From Ginsengibacter sp963792025 (GTDB lineage Bacteria; Bacteroidota; Bacteroidia; Chitinophagales; Chitinophagaceae), in the NCBI GenBank assembly GCA_963792025.1, contig CAWBUS010000005.1, positions 679,976 to 743,975 of the forward strand: a stretch of 64,000 bases of DNA, read 5' to 3'. Below, piece after piece: positions 27,043 to 34,839 of this stretch. How positions within the stretch are numbered: position 1 is the first letter of the stretch; each line of letters opens with the position of its first letter. Made by a program: the position numbers and the translations under genes. Below the pieces are notes generated by a model that did no database searches, was not told the DNA's origin, and saw only the letters and a program-made list of their open reading frames with translations.

Positions 27043-29457
27043 TTATTCTGTCCGCAACGATTTCACAGGATTTGCAACTGCCGCTTTTATTGCCTGGAAG
27101 CTAACCGTTAGTAATGCAATAGCGATAGCAACGATTCCGGCAACAGCAAAAATCCACCAACTTATATTTATGCGATAAGCGAAGTCCTGCAGCCAGGTAT
27201 GCATTGCCCACCATGTTACCGGAACGGAAATAATAAATGCAATCCCTACCAGCATTAAAAATTCTTTAGATACCAGTAATAACACACTTTGCACCGAAGC
27301 GCCTAATACTTTTCGAATGCCGATCTCTTTGGTACGTTGCTCGATTACAAAGGCAGAAAGGCCAAACAATCCAAGGCTTGCAATAATGATGGCAATCAAC
27401 GCAAAGGCAGAAAATATTTGTTGAGTGCGGATTTCGCTCGCGTACAACTTTGCAAAATTTTCATCAAGGAAAGTATAACCTAACGGACCTTCCGGGTTAA
27501 AAGCGTCCCATTGTTTTTTCAGATCAGCCAAAAAGCCTTTAACATCAGTCGTTTTTATTTTTAAGATTAAACCTCCAAAATTTCTCCCCAGCAGCATCAT
27601 CATCGGGGCAACTTTTTGTTTCACGGAAGCATAATTAAAATCTGCAACTACGCCGACAACCTTAAGTTCATGCTGACCGGAAGTAACGATTGTTTTCCCA
27701 ATTGGGTTGGTCCTGCTCCACCCGAGTTGACGAACCGCGGCTTCATTAATGATTACACCGGACGAAGAATCAGTTTGAAAATCTCTCGAAAAATTTCTTC
27801 CCTGTATAACTTTTATGCCCAGTGTTTGCAGGTAATCATAGTCGATATGAAAAATGTTTCCATGAATTTCTGTTCCGTTTCCATTTTCATCTTTAGGATA
27901 AATTTCTGTTCCATCCATCATAATACCGCCAGGAACATACCTTGAAATACTTGCAGAAACAACCCGGCTATCCTGTAACATTTTTTGCTCAAATGCATAC
28001 TGGTTCTTACCCAGCAATCTTGCATCCTGCAGGTATAATACCTGCTCTTTGTCATAACCCAGCTTTTTATTTTGCATGTAATGCAGTTGCTGGTAAACTA
28101 TTATCGTTGCAATAATCAATGCAGTAGAAACAAAAAACTGGAACACTACAAGACTGCTGCGTAACGGCTTTCTTTGCGAGCCTTGTGTTGCCGCCGAACC
28201 TTTTAAAACTTTGATAGTATTAAAAGATGACAAGAAGAATGCGGGATAAATACCAGCCAGCAAGCCTGCAAACATGCTTACACAAAACATGGCCAGTATT
28301 GATTTGTAATTGAGGAAGGAACCGAAGGCGATATTTTTATTCGCCAACTGGTTGAAGTAAGGTAACAATAAAAACAATAAAGCAAATGCACAAAGCATGG
28401 CAAACAACGTAAGCAAAACAGATTCGGATAAGAACTGTAGTACCAATTGCTTTTTTACAGAACCCAACACTTTTCGAATACCCACTTCCCTTGCTCTTTT
28501 AAAAGCACGGGCAGTAGAGAGGTTGGTAAAGTTTACACAGGCAAGTAATAAAATAAAAATAGCCAATGCTGAAAAAATATATACGTATTGAATATCGCCA
28601 CCGGGCTCCAGTTCATATTTCGTATTGGAGTACAAATGAATTCGCGTAAGCGGCTGCAATGAAAAAACAAATGTGTTCACTGTCTTCTGCGCTTCTGCAA
28701 GGCTTACGCCCATATCATGCATAGTTTCCGGCACTACATGTTCCGCCACGAGTTGCGGAAACTTTGCTTCCAGTTTTTTCGGATCAGCATTTTTATCCAG
28801 CAGAAGATAAGTGTAGGGGCCAAGGTTGCTCCATGTTTTATTGGTGACATGCCAGGTTGAAAGACTTAAGAAGGCATCAAAATGAAAATGCGAATCATCA
28901 GGTACTTTATCAATAACACCAGTAACCTTATATGGATCTTTTCTTATTCCTATAGCTAACGTTTTACCGATGGGATTTTCATCACCAAAATATTTATTTG
29001 CCAGTGCTTTTGTTATAACAATGCTGTTCGGCTGCACCAAAGCATCTGCACTATTTCCCTCAAGTAACGGAATAGAAAAAAAATGCAGGAAATTGGAATC
29101 AGCAAAAGCCATGTGATCTTCTTTAAACTGCTTATCATCGTATTGCACAAAATCGCTTGCAGGGGAAACCCTGGTTAAGGCTTTTACTTCCGGATAAGCA
29201 GCTTTCATTCCTTCGCCAACTCCCATATCTACATCAGGATATACTGCGACGTCGCCATTACCGGTAACGGACAAAATCACCCGGTAAATATTTTTTGCAT
29301 CGGCAGGATAACGATCATAATTCAGTTCGTTATAAACAAACACTGCAATAAACATAAAGCAGGTAAGGCCGATAGCCAGTCCGAAGATATTAATGAAGGA
29401 AAATGCCTTGTTCTTCGCAAGATTCCTCAAAGCAATTTTGAAAAAATTTTTTATCAT
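27043..29457 (-). CDS. MacB/FtsX-like ABC permease P1, first gene of the array
   Basis: This intact 804-residue two-half FtsX permease opens the array. It shows the N-terminal helix (INIFGLAIGLTCFMFIAVFV), a MacB periplasmic domain, the loop EVGIRKVLGSVKKQLVLQFL near residue 332, the central helices, a second periplasmic domain, and the C-terminal loop EIGIRKVLGASVQSVLLLV near 712, ending KAAVANPVKSLRTE. Any array promoter should lie in 29458-29750, but I saw no convincing -33/-7 pair there. In known families such permeases pair with an ATPase encoded next to them; here none is present, so it must come from elsewhere or be absent. Confidence 0.88.
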   Translation of the reverse strand: MIKNFFKIALRNLAKNKAFSFINIFGLAIGLTCFMFIAVFVYNELNYDRYPADAKNIYRVILSVTGNGDVAVYPDVDMGVGEGMKAAYPEVKALTRVSPASDFVQYDDKQFKEDHMAFADSNFLHFFSIPLLEGNSADALVQPNSIVITKALANKYFGDENPIGKTLAIGIRKDPYKVTGVIDKVPDDSHFHFDAFLSLSTWHVTNKTWSNLGPYTYLLLDKNADPKKLEAKFPQLVAEHVVPETMHDMGVSLAEAQKTVNTFVFSLQPLTRIHLYSNTKYELEPGGDIQYVYIFSALAIFILLLACVNFTNLSTARAFKRAREVGIRKVLGSVKKQLVLQFLSESVLLTLFAMLCAFALLFLLLPYFNQLANKNIAFGSFLNYKSILAMFCVSMFAGLLAGIYPAFFLSSFNTIKVLKGSAATQGSQRKPLRSSLVVFQFFVSTALIIATIIVYQQLHYMQNKKLGYDKEQVLYLQDARLLGKNQYAFEQKMLQDSRVVSASISRYVPGGIMMDGTEIYPKDENGNGTEIHGNIFHIDYDYLQTLGIKVIQGRNFSRDFQTDSSSGVIINEAAVRQLGWSRTNPIGKTIVTSGQHELKVVGVVADFNYASVKQKVAPMMMLLGRNFGGLILKIKTTDVKGFLADLKKQWDAFNPEGPLGYTFLDENFAKLYASEIRTQQIFSAFALIAIIIASLGLFGLSAFVIEQRTKEIGIRKVLGASVQSVLLLVSKEFLMLVGIAFIISVPVTWWAMHTWLQDFAYRINISWWIFAVAGIVAIAIALLTVSFQAIKAAVANPVKSLRTE

Positions 29458-29750
29458 TTGGTTACAGTTATAATAGTTAAACGGTTATTACTTCCCTGGT
29501 TGCAGTACATAGGTCTACTATCCGGTGAATAATTTCAACCATCATACCAATGATTTATGGCATTGATACAGAATAAGTAAGGTTATTGTATTTCTACGAA
29601 AGTGTTCGAATATGAACAGTTGGAGGGGGGAAAGCGGACAGTTGGGGTGAAGATTGGTTTTCAATATAATTTGGTTAGCTTAGTGAGTCTAATAACATCA
29701 ATGTTAAATGTAAGCTGCCATTATCAACGACAATACTTGCCGACAAAAAC

Positions 29751-30131
29751 TTGTTTAGACCATATTCATCATATCATAAGTTTCTTTTTTTACTTCCTCT
29801 TTTTTTGTTTTCGTGCAGCACGACAAAAAAGAATGATCAGTCATTTCCTCAATTAATCAATGGAAGTTGGAAAATTAGTAATAATTCAACCTCTTTTATA
29901 ACAGGAATCGAATTCAGCAAAACAGGCGGAATCTTTTATAATACTGGAGATACCTTATTAGGTTACAGATATAAAATAGACAAAAATATATTGGCATTAA
30001 CTGACGGCAATAATGTAACCACGACTAATAAAATTCTTAAACTAACAAAAGATAGTTTGATCTTCAGATCGCTCCTTTGGGATTCATCCAAACAATCGTT
30101 TGTACGAGTAAAGTCACTTTGGGAAAAGTAG
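29751..30131 (+). CDS. Small lipoprotein of unknown function (lipocalin-like size)
   Basis: This 126-residue protein is read from a TTG start at 29751. It has a hydrophobic signal ending in the lipobox LFLFSC (cysteine near residue 22), then about 100 residues rich in beta strands: LINGSWKISNNS, FITGIEFSKTGGIFYN, KIDKNILALTDGN, TKDSLIFRSLLWD. This resembles small META/lipocalin-like lipoproteins that are common and uncharacterised in Bacteroidota. The gene is bracketed by a perfect 13-bp inverted repeat (29707-29719 and 30137-30149), and a dispersed repeat begins 6 nt after the stop, suggesting it moved as a unit. The start codon is uncertain. Confidence 0.65.
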   Translation: MFRPYSSYHKFLFLLPLFLFSCSTTKKNDQSFPQLINGSWKISNNSTSFITGIEFSKTGGIFYNTGDTLLGYRYKIDKNILALTDGNNVTTTNKILKLTKDSLIFRSLLWDSSKQSFVRVKSLWEK

Positions 30132-30136
30132 CAAAC

Positions 30137-30337
30137 GGCAGCTTACATTAGGCTTGTTGCTGTGCTGGCTGAACGGCAAATCCGCATCTTTTGCAATGCT
30201 TTCAGCAGCGGTTTAGGCCAGGCTTTCATTAATGAACTTTTGTACATATCTTCAACTATAGTTTTTCAATCGGGCTAACGTTGTGGGTTAAATGATATAA
30301 ACTTCCAGGACAGCAGCAAGGCCTCACGTTAGCTGCT
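30137..30337 (+). repeat. Dispersed intergenic repeat, copy A (attC-like or MITE-like)
   Basis: About 201 bp between two plus-strand genes. Its ends are imperfect inverted repeats: GGCAGCTTACATTAGG (30137-30152) and CCTCACGTTAGCTGCT (30322-30337) agree at 12 of 16 positions. Inside is the conserved core CTAACGTTGTGGGTT at 30275-30289. It aligns along most of its length with copy B. Confidence 0.7.
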
Positions 30338-30360
30338 ACTCTATTTGACACTCTCTAATT

Positions 30361-31278
30361 ATGGACACATTTTACAAAGACAAAACTTTTAAGGTTATTA
30401 AGTTTAAAGAGGCTCGCTTTATTCCGCCTGCATCAAGAATGGTTTTTGGTTTTTTATATTGGTATGACATCATAAATGAAGATGGCACAATAGAAAATAA
30501 AACAATTAGTGTTTTTGCTTCTGACATTTTGAGTATGATTTGGAAACTGCCATTTTACGACAAACCAGAAGATGCAGAAAAAATTCTTCTTCAATTTGCA
30601 AAAGATACTGTAATCGAAAAATTAAAAGAAGGGACATTAAACGACCAGGAAGAAGTAGTTCTTATGACTGCGACACAGCCAGCTATTTGTCCATATAATC
30701 CTCAAAATCTTATTGAAACAAAATTTGCTGAATACAAAATAGAAACAGATGGCAAACTACTTATGGAAGAAATAAAAGAGAATAAATTAGCCGCTTCGAT
30801 AATTGAGATAAGAGATATAATTAATGTAGTTTTTGCGTCAAAGCATAATGAAAATTTGTTACTCTTAAATCAAGAGAGAAATCTTTTAGACTTTTTTAAA
30901 TCAGCTAACACTGAAGAAGAATTTTCGCACAGGCTTTCATCGTTAGGACAAATATCACGTTATATGAATGTTGCTCTGCTTCGTAAACTTACAAATGAAA
31001 CAAATACTCAACTTGGTTCTGTTGCATTGCTTGAAAATTTTCTTACTTCAATAAATAAACCTAACAAAATTATTACAGACACATTAAGACAAATAGGTCG
31101 CATTAGGCAAGGTTATCCAGCACATACAGATATTCCTGATGTTCTGAAAGGATATAAACATTTTGGAATCAAATATCCTGTTGACAATTTTGGAAATGCC
31201 TGGACAACATTATTAAATAATTATTTAAACGCATTAAAACTTCTTTATGAAATTTTTGCGGACTCATATTTAACTTGA
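30361..31278 (+). CDS. Protein of unknown function, 305 residues
   Basis: I do not recognise a named family. The N-terminal part (residues 1-95) is mixed alpha/beta and begins MDTFYKDKTFKVIKFKEA. The middle is acidic and helical. The C-terminal 100 residues are helical, with a motif GRIRQGYPAHTDIPD near residue 250 that contains R-x5-H, distantly reminiscent of the RxxxxxH motif of HEPN nucleases and of uncharacterised defence proteins; this is only a hint. There is no signal peptide or membrane segment, so it is cytoplasmic. The 81-residue repeat gene follows 15 bp later, probably in the same transcript. The two genes are bracketed by repeat copies A and B, and the DNA is more AT-rich than its surroundings. 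Confidence 0.7.
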   Translation: MDTFYKDKTFKVIKFKEARFIPPASRMVFGFLYWYDIINEDGTIENKTISVFASDILSMIWKLPFYDKPEDAEKILLQFAKDTVIEKLKEGTLNDQEEVVLMTATQPAICPYNPQNLIETKFAEYKIETDGKLLMEEIKENKLAASIIEIRDIINVVFASKHNENLLLLNQERNLLDFFKSANTEEEFSHRLSSLGQISRYMNVALLRKLTNETNTQLGSVALLENFLTSINKPNKIITDTLRQIGRIRQGYPAHTDIPDVLKGYKHFGIKYPVDNFGNAWTTLLNNYLNALKLLYEIFADSYLT

Positions 31279-31293
31279 CTTAAAAATCATACA

Positions 31294-31539
31294 ATGATAA
31301 AGCCTACATTAGACTTAATACAATTAGCAGGGTTTGGAGTAAATCTTATTATAGATGGAAAGACAACTCAAACTTTAGACATTATACAAATTGTTGGTTC
31401 TGTTGGATTGAAAGACGGACACATAACAATTAGAAATGCACAATGCAAAACGACGCTTGACTTAATGCAAATCGCTAAAGTTTATCCAAAAAATATCACG
31501 TTTGACTTTGGTGAATATTCAAACGACAAATTAACTTGA
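31294..31539 (+). CDS. Small protein with three internal repeats, function unknown
   Basis: This 81-residue protein is made of repeats of about 25-30 residues with the phrase TLDLIQLAG, TLDIIQIVG and TLDLMQIAK at residues 5, 27 and 54. Each repeat looks like two short beta strands, so the whole may form a small beta-solenoid or sheet. There is no signal peptide. It starts 15 bp after the 305-residue gene on the same strand and the pair is probably one cassette. Repeat copy B starts 8 nt after its stop. No function can be assigned. Confidence 0.65.
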   Translation: MIKPTLDLIQLAGFGVNLIIDGKTTQTLDIIQIVGSVGLKDGHITIRNAQCKTTLDLMQIAKVYPKNITFDFGEYSNDKLT

Positions 31540-31546
31540 CTGAGAA

Positions 31547-31760
31547 GAGCAGCGGCTAATGTTTGCTGCTACGCCGGCTCAACTGCAAGTCCTCATCTTT
31601 TGTAATGCGATCAGCAGCAGTCCGGGCCTGACTTTCTTTACTCGGCTTTTGCTCATACCTTCAGCAACCGTATTTCAATTAAACTAACGTTGTGGGTTGA
31701 ACGATATAAATTTACTGCACAACTTGTCCCGCTCTGCGGGAGCAGCACCCGTAAAATTGG
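31547..31760 (+). repeat. Dispersed intergenic repeat, copy B
   Basis: It begins GAGCAGCGGCTAATGT 8 nt after the preceding stop. Shared stretches with copy A include TGCTG..CGGCTCAACTGCAA, CCTCATCTTTTGTAATG, the TCAGCAGCAG block and the core CTAACGTTGTGGGTTGAAC at 31684-31702, followed by GATATAAATTTACTGCAC. A short GC hairpin, CCCGC-TCT-GCGGG, closes this copy. Confidence 0.7.
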
Positions 31761-31831
31761 CTACAAGTAATGAAGACCGTGTATTACTCAAATACAATTA
31801 ACATTAATGAAATTAAACAAGAAGTGAATGA

Positions 31832-32158
31832 TTATTTCTGATGAAGGCACAAACTGTTTCCATCTAAATCCTTGAACCAGGCAAATCTGCCCCAGGGTGT
31901 ATCATCAATCTTTCCGGCTTCAATGCCCTTTGTTTTCAACTCCTTAATTTCATTTTCAATATCTGTTGTTTCGCAAATAATTCCACTAAAACCGGAGAGA
32001 GATATAGTAGTATCACCATTGGGCAAGCCCATTTGTATCCATGTTTCACCTTCCGGCATGGGAGCTTCTGCAACAACCTGGAAACCGAGTCTCAAATAAA
32101 ACTCTTTTGCTTTTTGTCTATCCTTTACAGGGATCATAATAATTTCTACTGATTTCAT
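31832..32158 (-). CDS. VOC superfamily (glyoxalase/bleomycin-resistance-like) protein
   Basis: This single VOC domain of about 108 residues folds as paired beta-alpha-beta-beta-beta units. Motifs are IIMIPVKDRQKAKEFYLRLG at the start and the typical end GRFAWFKDLDGNSLCLHQ. The glutamine/glutamate metal-ligand positions cannot be assigned without alignment. VOC proteins act as dioxygenases, isomerases or drug-binding proteins; the substrate is unknown. The start is set at MKSVEIIMIP (32158), because the 13 residues upstream do not belong to the fold. A -7 box on the minus strand (TAAATTTG, 32186-32179) supports this. It is divergent from the GlxA-type regulator, with only 127 bp between them, so the regulator may control it. 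Confidence 0.85.
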   Translation of the reverse strand: MKSVEIIMIPVKDRQKAKEFYLRLGFQVVAEAPMPEGETWIQMGLPNGDTTISLSGFSGIICETTDIENEIKELKTKGIEAGKIDDTPWGRFAWFKDLDGNSLCLHQK

Positions 32159-32250
32159 TTTTTTATTTTTTAGAATTACAAATTTACTTTCATGCAAAGC
32201 TATTGGCGGAATCGCACATTGGCGCCCGGTAAATACGACAATCTTACCCG

Positions 32251-32281
32251 TTGATTGCGACAGTCTATTCTTCTAAATTTG
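32251..32281 (+). promoter_or_regulatory. Bacteroidota-type promoter for the GlxA-like regulator, leaderless
   Basis: TTG (32251-32253), 20 nt, then TAAATTTG (32274-32281) match the -33/-7 consensus. The ATG of the regulator is at 32286, only 4 nt after the -7 box, so transcription would begin at or within a few bases of the start codon and the mRNA would have almost no leader. Confidence 0.55.
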
Positions 32282-32285
32282 CGAT

Positions 32286-33251
32286 ATGAAACATATTTCC
32301 ATCCTACCACTTTATGATGCAACGCTCACAAGCATTGACAGCAGTCACCAGCTTTTCTCGCGAATTAACGACTTTATGAAATACCAGGGGAAACCACCCT
32401 TTTACAATGTGGAAATAGTAGGCGTGGAAAAGATGACACAACTCAACAACGGGCTTTACCATATTCATACAGATAAGACAATAAACGAAATTGCAAAAAC
32501 AGACGTAATAGTTATCCCTTTATTATGTGGCGATTTTCCAAAGGCAATCTCAAAAAATAAAAAGTATGAAGAATGGATTATAACACAATATCATAACAAT
32601 GCGGAAATTGTATGCCTTTGCGTTGGTTCATTTTTCCTTGCATCGACAGGGCTTTTGAAAGACAAAAAATGTGCGGTGCATTGGGCGGCAAAAAATGAAT
32701 TTAAAACTATGTTTCCCGATATAAAAGTTATTGACGACACGATTATTACAGACGAAAAAGGAATTTATACTTGTGGCGGCGGATTCTCGTATTTAAACCT
32801 GTTGCTTTATATTATTGAAAAACATTTAGGAAGAGAAACTTCAATCCTTGCATCAAAAATGTTTGAAATTGACATCGAGAGAAAAAGTCAAAATCCGTTC
32901 GTGATTTTTATGGGGCAAAAACGTCACGGTGACGAGGTTGTTTTACAAGCACAGGAATTTATAGAAAACAATCCTACTGCAACCTTTACGGTTGACGAAC
33001 TTTGCAACAAGTTTGGTGTTGGACGAAGAACATTTGAAAGGCGATTTAAAAAACACACCGGTAACTCAATTGTGGAATACATGCAAAGAGTAAAAGTTGA
33101 GTTCGCAAAGAAGCATTTGGAGACAGGCAGAAAAACTGTAAACGAAATTATTTACGAGGCAGGTTACAATGATATAGATGCGTTTAGAAGAGTGTTTAAA
33201 AAATTTACAGACCTGTCGCTAATTGACTATCGCAAAAAATTTGCAGTTTAA
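32286..33251 (+). CDS. GlxA-type AraC transcriptional regulator with DJ-1/PfpI domain
   Basis: This 321-residue regulator has an N-terminal DJ-1/PfpI (glutamine amidotransferase-like) domain at about residues 1-190: VIVIPLLCGDFPKA, the nucleophile-elbow position VCLCVGSFFLASTGLLKDKK, and TCGGGFSYLNLLLYIIEKH. A C-terminal AraC/XylS helix-turn-helix pair covers residues 215-320: FTVDELCNKFGVGRRTFERR and VNEIIYEAGYNDIDAFRRVF. The DJ-1 domain is expected to sense a small ligand. It is divergent from the VOC gene and probably regulates it or itself. The start is fixed by a promoter whose -7 box ends 4 nt upstream. Confidence 0.92.
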   Translation: MKHISILPLYDATLTSIDSSHQLFSRINDFMKYQGKPPFYNVEIVGVEKMTQLNNGLYHIHTDKTINEIAKTDVIVIPLLCGDFPKAISKNKKYEEWIITQYHNNAEIVCLCVGSFFLASTGLLKDKKCAVHWAAKNEFKTMFPDIKVIDDTIITDEKGIYTCGGGFSYLNLLLYIIEKHLGRETSILASKMFEIDIERKSQNPFVIFMGQKRHGDEVVLQAQEFIENNPTATFTVDELCNKFGVGRRTFERRFKKHTGNSIVEYMQRVKVEFAKKHLETGRKTVNEIIYEAGYNDIDAFRRVFKKFTDLSLIDYRKKFAV

Positions 33252-33278
33252 TATTTATGCTGATGCAACTTGTACACG

Positions 33279-33620
33279 AACATACGCTTACACCGGGTCT
33301 GTTGCCGTGCTTGCTGGCCTGCAAATCCTCATCCAGGCCCGAGGCCGCGTCTCCGTCAGGGGTACCCATTTTTAGTCCAAGCATATAGACAAGAAGCCTG
33401 GCGCAAGAGTGTGGAGCAGGTTTTGTGAGTAAGCCATCTTGTGCCTGCGTAAGGCAAATACCGTCTTTTTAAGTCAGAGCCAAGTCACTGCCAGGTACTC
33501 GGCGTTCATCATTGCAAAGAATAAATTTACACTTCAATTTCCCTCCTGGTCCACCTTGAGAAACCCGGCTACGACCGAAGTGTGTAACAAACGATATTGC
33601 GTTTATACAATGCCGTTAGC
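33279..33620 (+). repeat. Dispersed intergenic repeat, copy C (diverged, longer)
   Basis: It covers most of the gene-free stretch 33252-33805. It begins 27 nt after the regulator stop with GCTTACACCGGGTCTGTTGC, matching the start of copy A, continues with GGCCTGCAAATCCTCATC, and ends with a GTAACAAACGATATTGCG block followed by GCCGTTAGC at 33612-33620. An internal GTCTCCGTCAGGGGTACCCA is shared with copy D. Outside the repeat, 33621-33805 shows nothing recognisable. The small ORF inside is not credible. Confidence 0.55.
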
Positions 33621-33805
33621 AGTTATACTCCCAATGGCAGGCGAAGGGTGAATCAGCATCCGCTAAAATTGGAGCAATGTGATTTTATAGTAGTGCCGTA
33701 GATTTCCGGTGAAAAAAGTTTAGTCGATATCGAAAGTGCTTTTTATAGCACGAAGATAGTTATCGTTACTACCGGGAGCCAGCAAAGAGAACATATTTAA
33801 AAAAT

Positions 33806-34339
33806 TCAAAACAACATTTCATTGGGCGGACGAATACCCTGCAATCGTATGTAAATGGTACATTGCCCCCGTTCATGTGTCTGATGTTCGAACCCTTTCA
33901 TGATCCAACCCATACGGGTCACATTGAAATTTCCACGCTTTACAACTTCATCCATTTTAGCAGCATCCATGTTTTTGATGCCATCAATGCAAAAATCATA
34001 ACTGGCCATTACAAGATAAGTTACCGAATCTTTGCTTTGAGAAGTTGGAGATTTTTCAAGATTTCTACCTAAAAAAATTCTTTCCTGACCCGTTCCATTT
34101 CCGACTAGATTGACATTTCCCTGCGCCAGGTGAAGCATAATCTCAGAAAAACTGCGGATACTATCTACCGCCCGAAAACTATATTTGTCCGCCGGCATTG
34201 CATCCAGGTAAGCTTTTGTATATACTTTAGCTCTTTCCCAATCGCGGACAAATCGTGCTTTCAGGCTATCACAACCCTGGGCAAAAACATGGGTGGTAAG
34301 GGCGAAGAAAAAAATAACGAAAAAGGATTTTTGTTTCAT
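33806..34339 (-). CDS. Secreted DinB/YfiT-like four-helix protein
   Basis: This protein of about 177 residues has a signal peptide (MKQKSFFVIFFFALTTHVFA) and a DinB-type four-helix bundle. Candidate metal-binding histidines lie in SEIMLHLAQGN near residue 90 of the long ORF and in the C-terminal GFEHQTHERGQCTIYIRL, the classic H-x3-H pattern of the family. Members bind divalent metal and some are thiol transferases; the function here is unknown. The longer ORF starts at 34366, but the signal peptide fits the methionine at 34339. It is separated from neighbours by repeats on both sides. Confidence 0.8.
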   Translation of the reverse strand: MKQKSFFVIFFFALTTHVFAQGCDSLKARFVRDWERAKVYTKAYLDAMPADKYSFRAVDSIRSFSEIMLHLAQGNVNLVGNGTGQERIFLGRNLEKSPTSQSKDSVTYLVMASYDFCIDGIKNMDAAKMDEVVKRGNFNVTRMGWIMKGFEHQTHERGQCTIYIRLQGIRPPNEMLF

Positions 34340-34554
34340 ATCAGTAATTTTTTTAAAGTTACCCAATGAATGATAATGAAAGGAAGAAATTGGATGAATG
34401 GGAATTCAAATGGCAATGCAGGAAAGCGATCTGTAATATAGCTTCTGAAGTTTATTATCAGTACAATCAGAAGCAGAACTATAATTTCTTGCAATTCCCG
34501 ACAGTCTGGTTGTACTAATGATATAAAAGAGTTTATTCTTTTTTTTTAATCTTT

Positions 34555-34800
34555 ACTTAGGTTCGGGCCCGATTCTCCGCCGGGGCACCCAGCGCTTTTT
34601 ATCACTACAAACCGATAGCTTCTATTTCATTAAGTAAAGGCTGTTTACAATTCCTTATTGTTTTCGCAAGATTGCTTACAACAACCCTGAAGCTTTTCAC
34701 TAACTACCTGCCCGTTGAAATAACGAATAGGGTTAAACGAAATAAATTTCCTGTACAACTTGTCTGGCCTGCTGGAGCAGCAAGCTTAGGTCTGAGCCGA
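34555..34800 (+). repeat. Dispersed intergenic repeat, copy D
   Basis: It lies in the 34367-34839 gap. TTCGGGCCCGATTCTCCGCC and GGGGCACCCAGCGC match copy C, and TAACGAATAGGGTTAAACG (34721-34739) followed by AAATAAATTTCCTGTACAACTTGTC matches the core and tail of copies A and B. It ends near GCTGGAGCAGCAAGC. All four copies are in plus orientation. The rest of this gap holds no recognisable gene. Confidence 0.6.
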
Positions 34801-34839
34801 GTAAGCCTGGCCGTGCCTCACTTTAACGCATCATGTCTA

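Noticed and set aside
29535..29550. Possible sigma-54 promoter (TTGGTATGATGGTTGA on the minus strand) before permease P1
   Set aside because: The -24 box has mismatches and the -12 GC is GA; too weak to call.
33439..33651. 70-codon plus-strand ORF in the gap after the GlxA-type regulator
   Set aside because: It lies inside repeat copy C, has no promoter, no coding pattern and no recognisable protein text.
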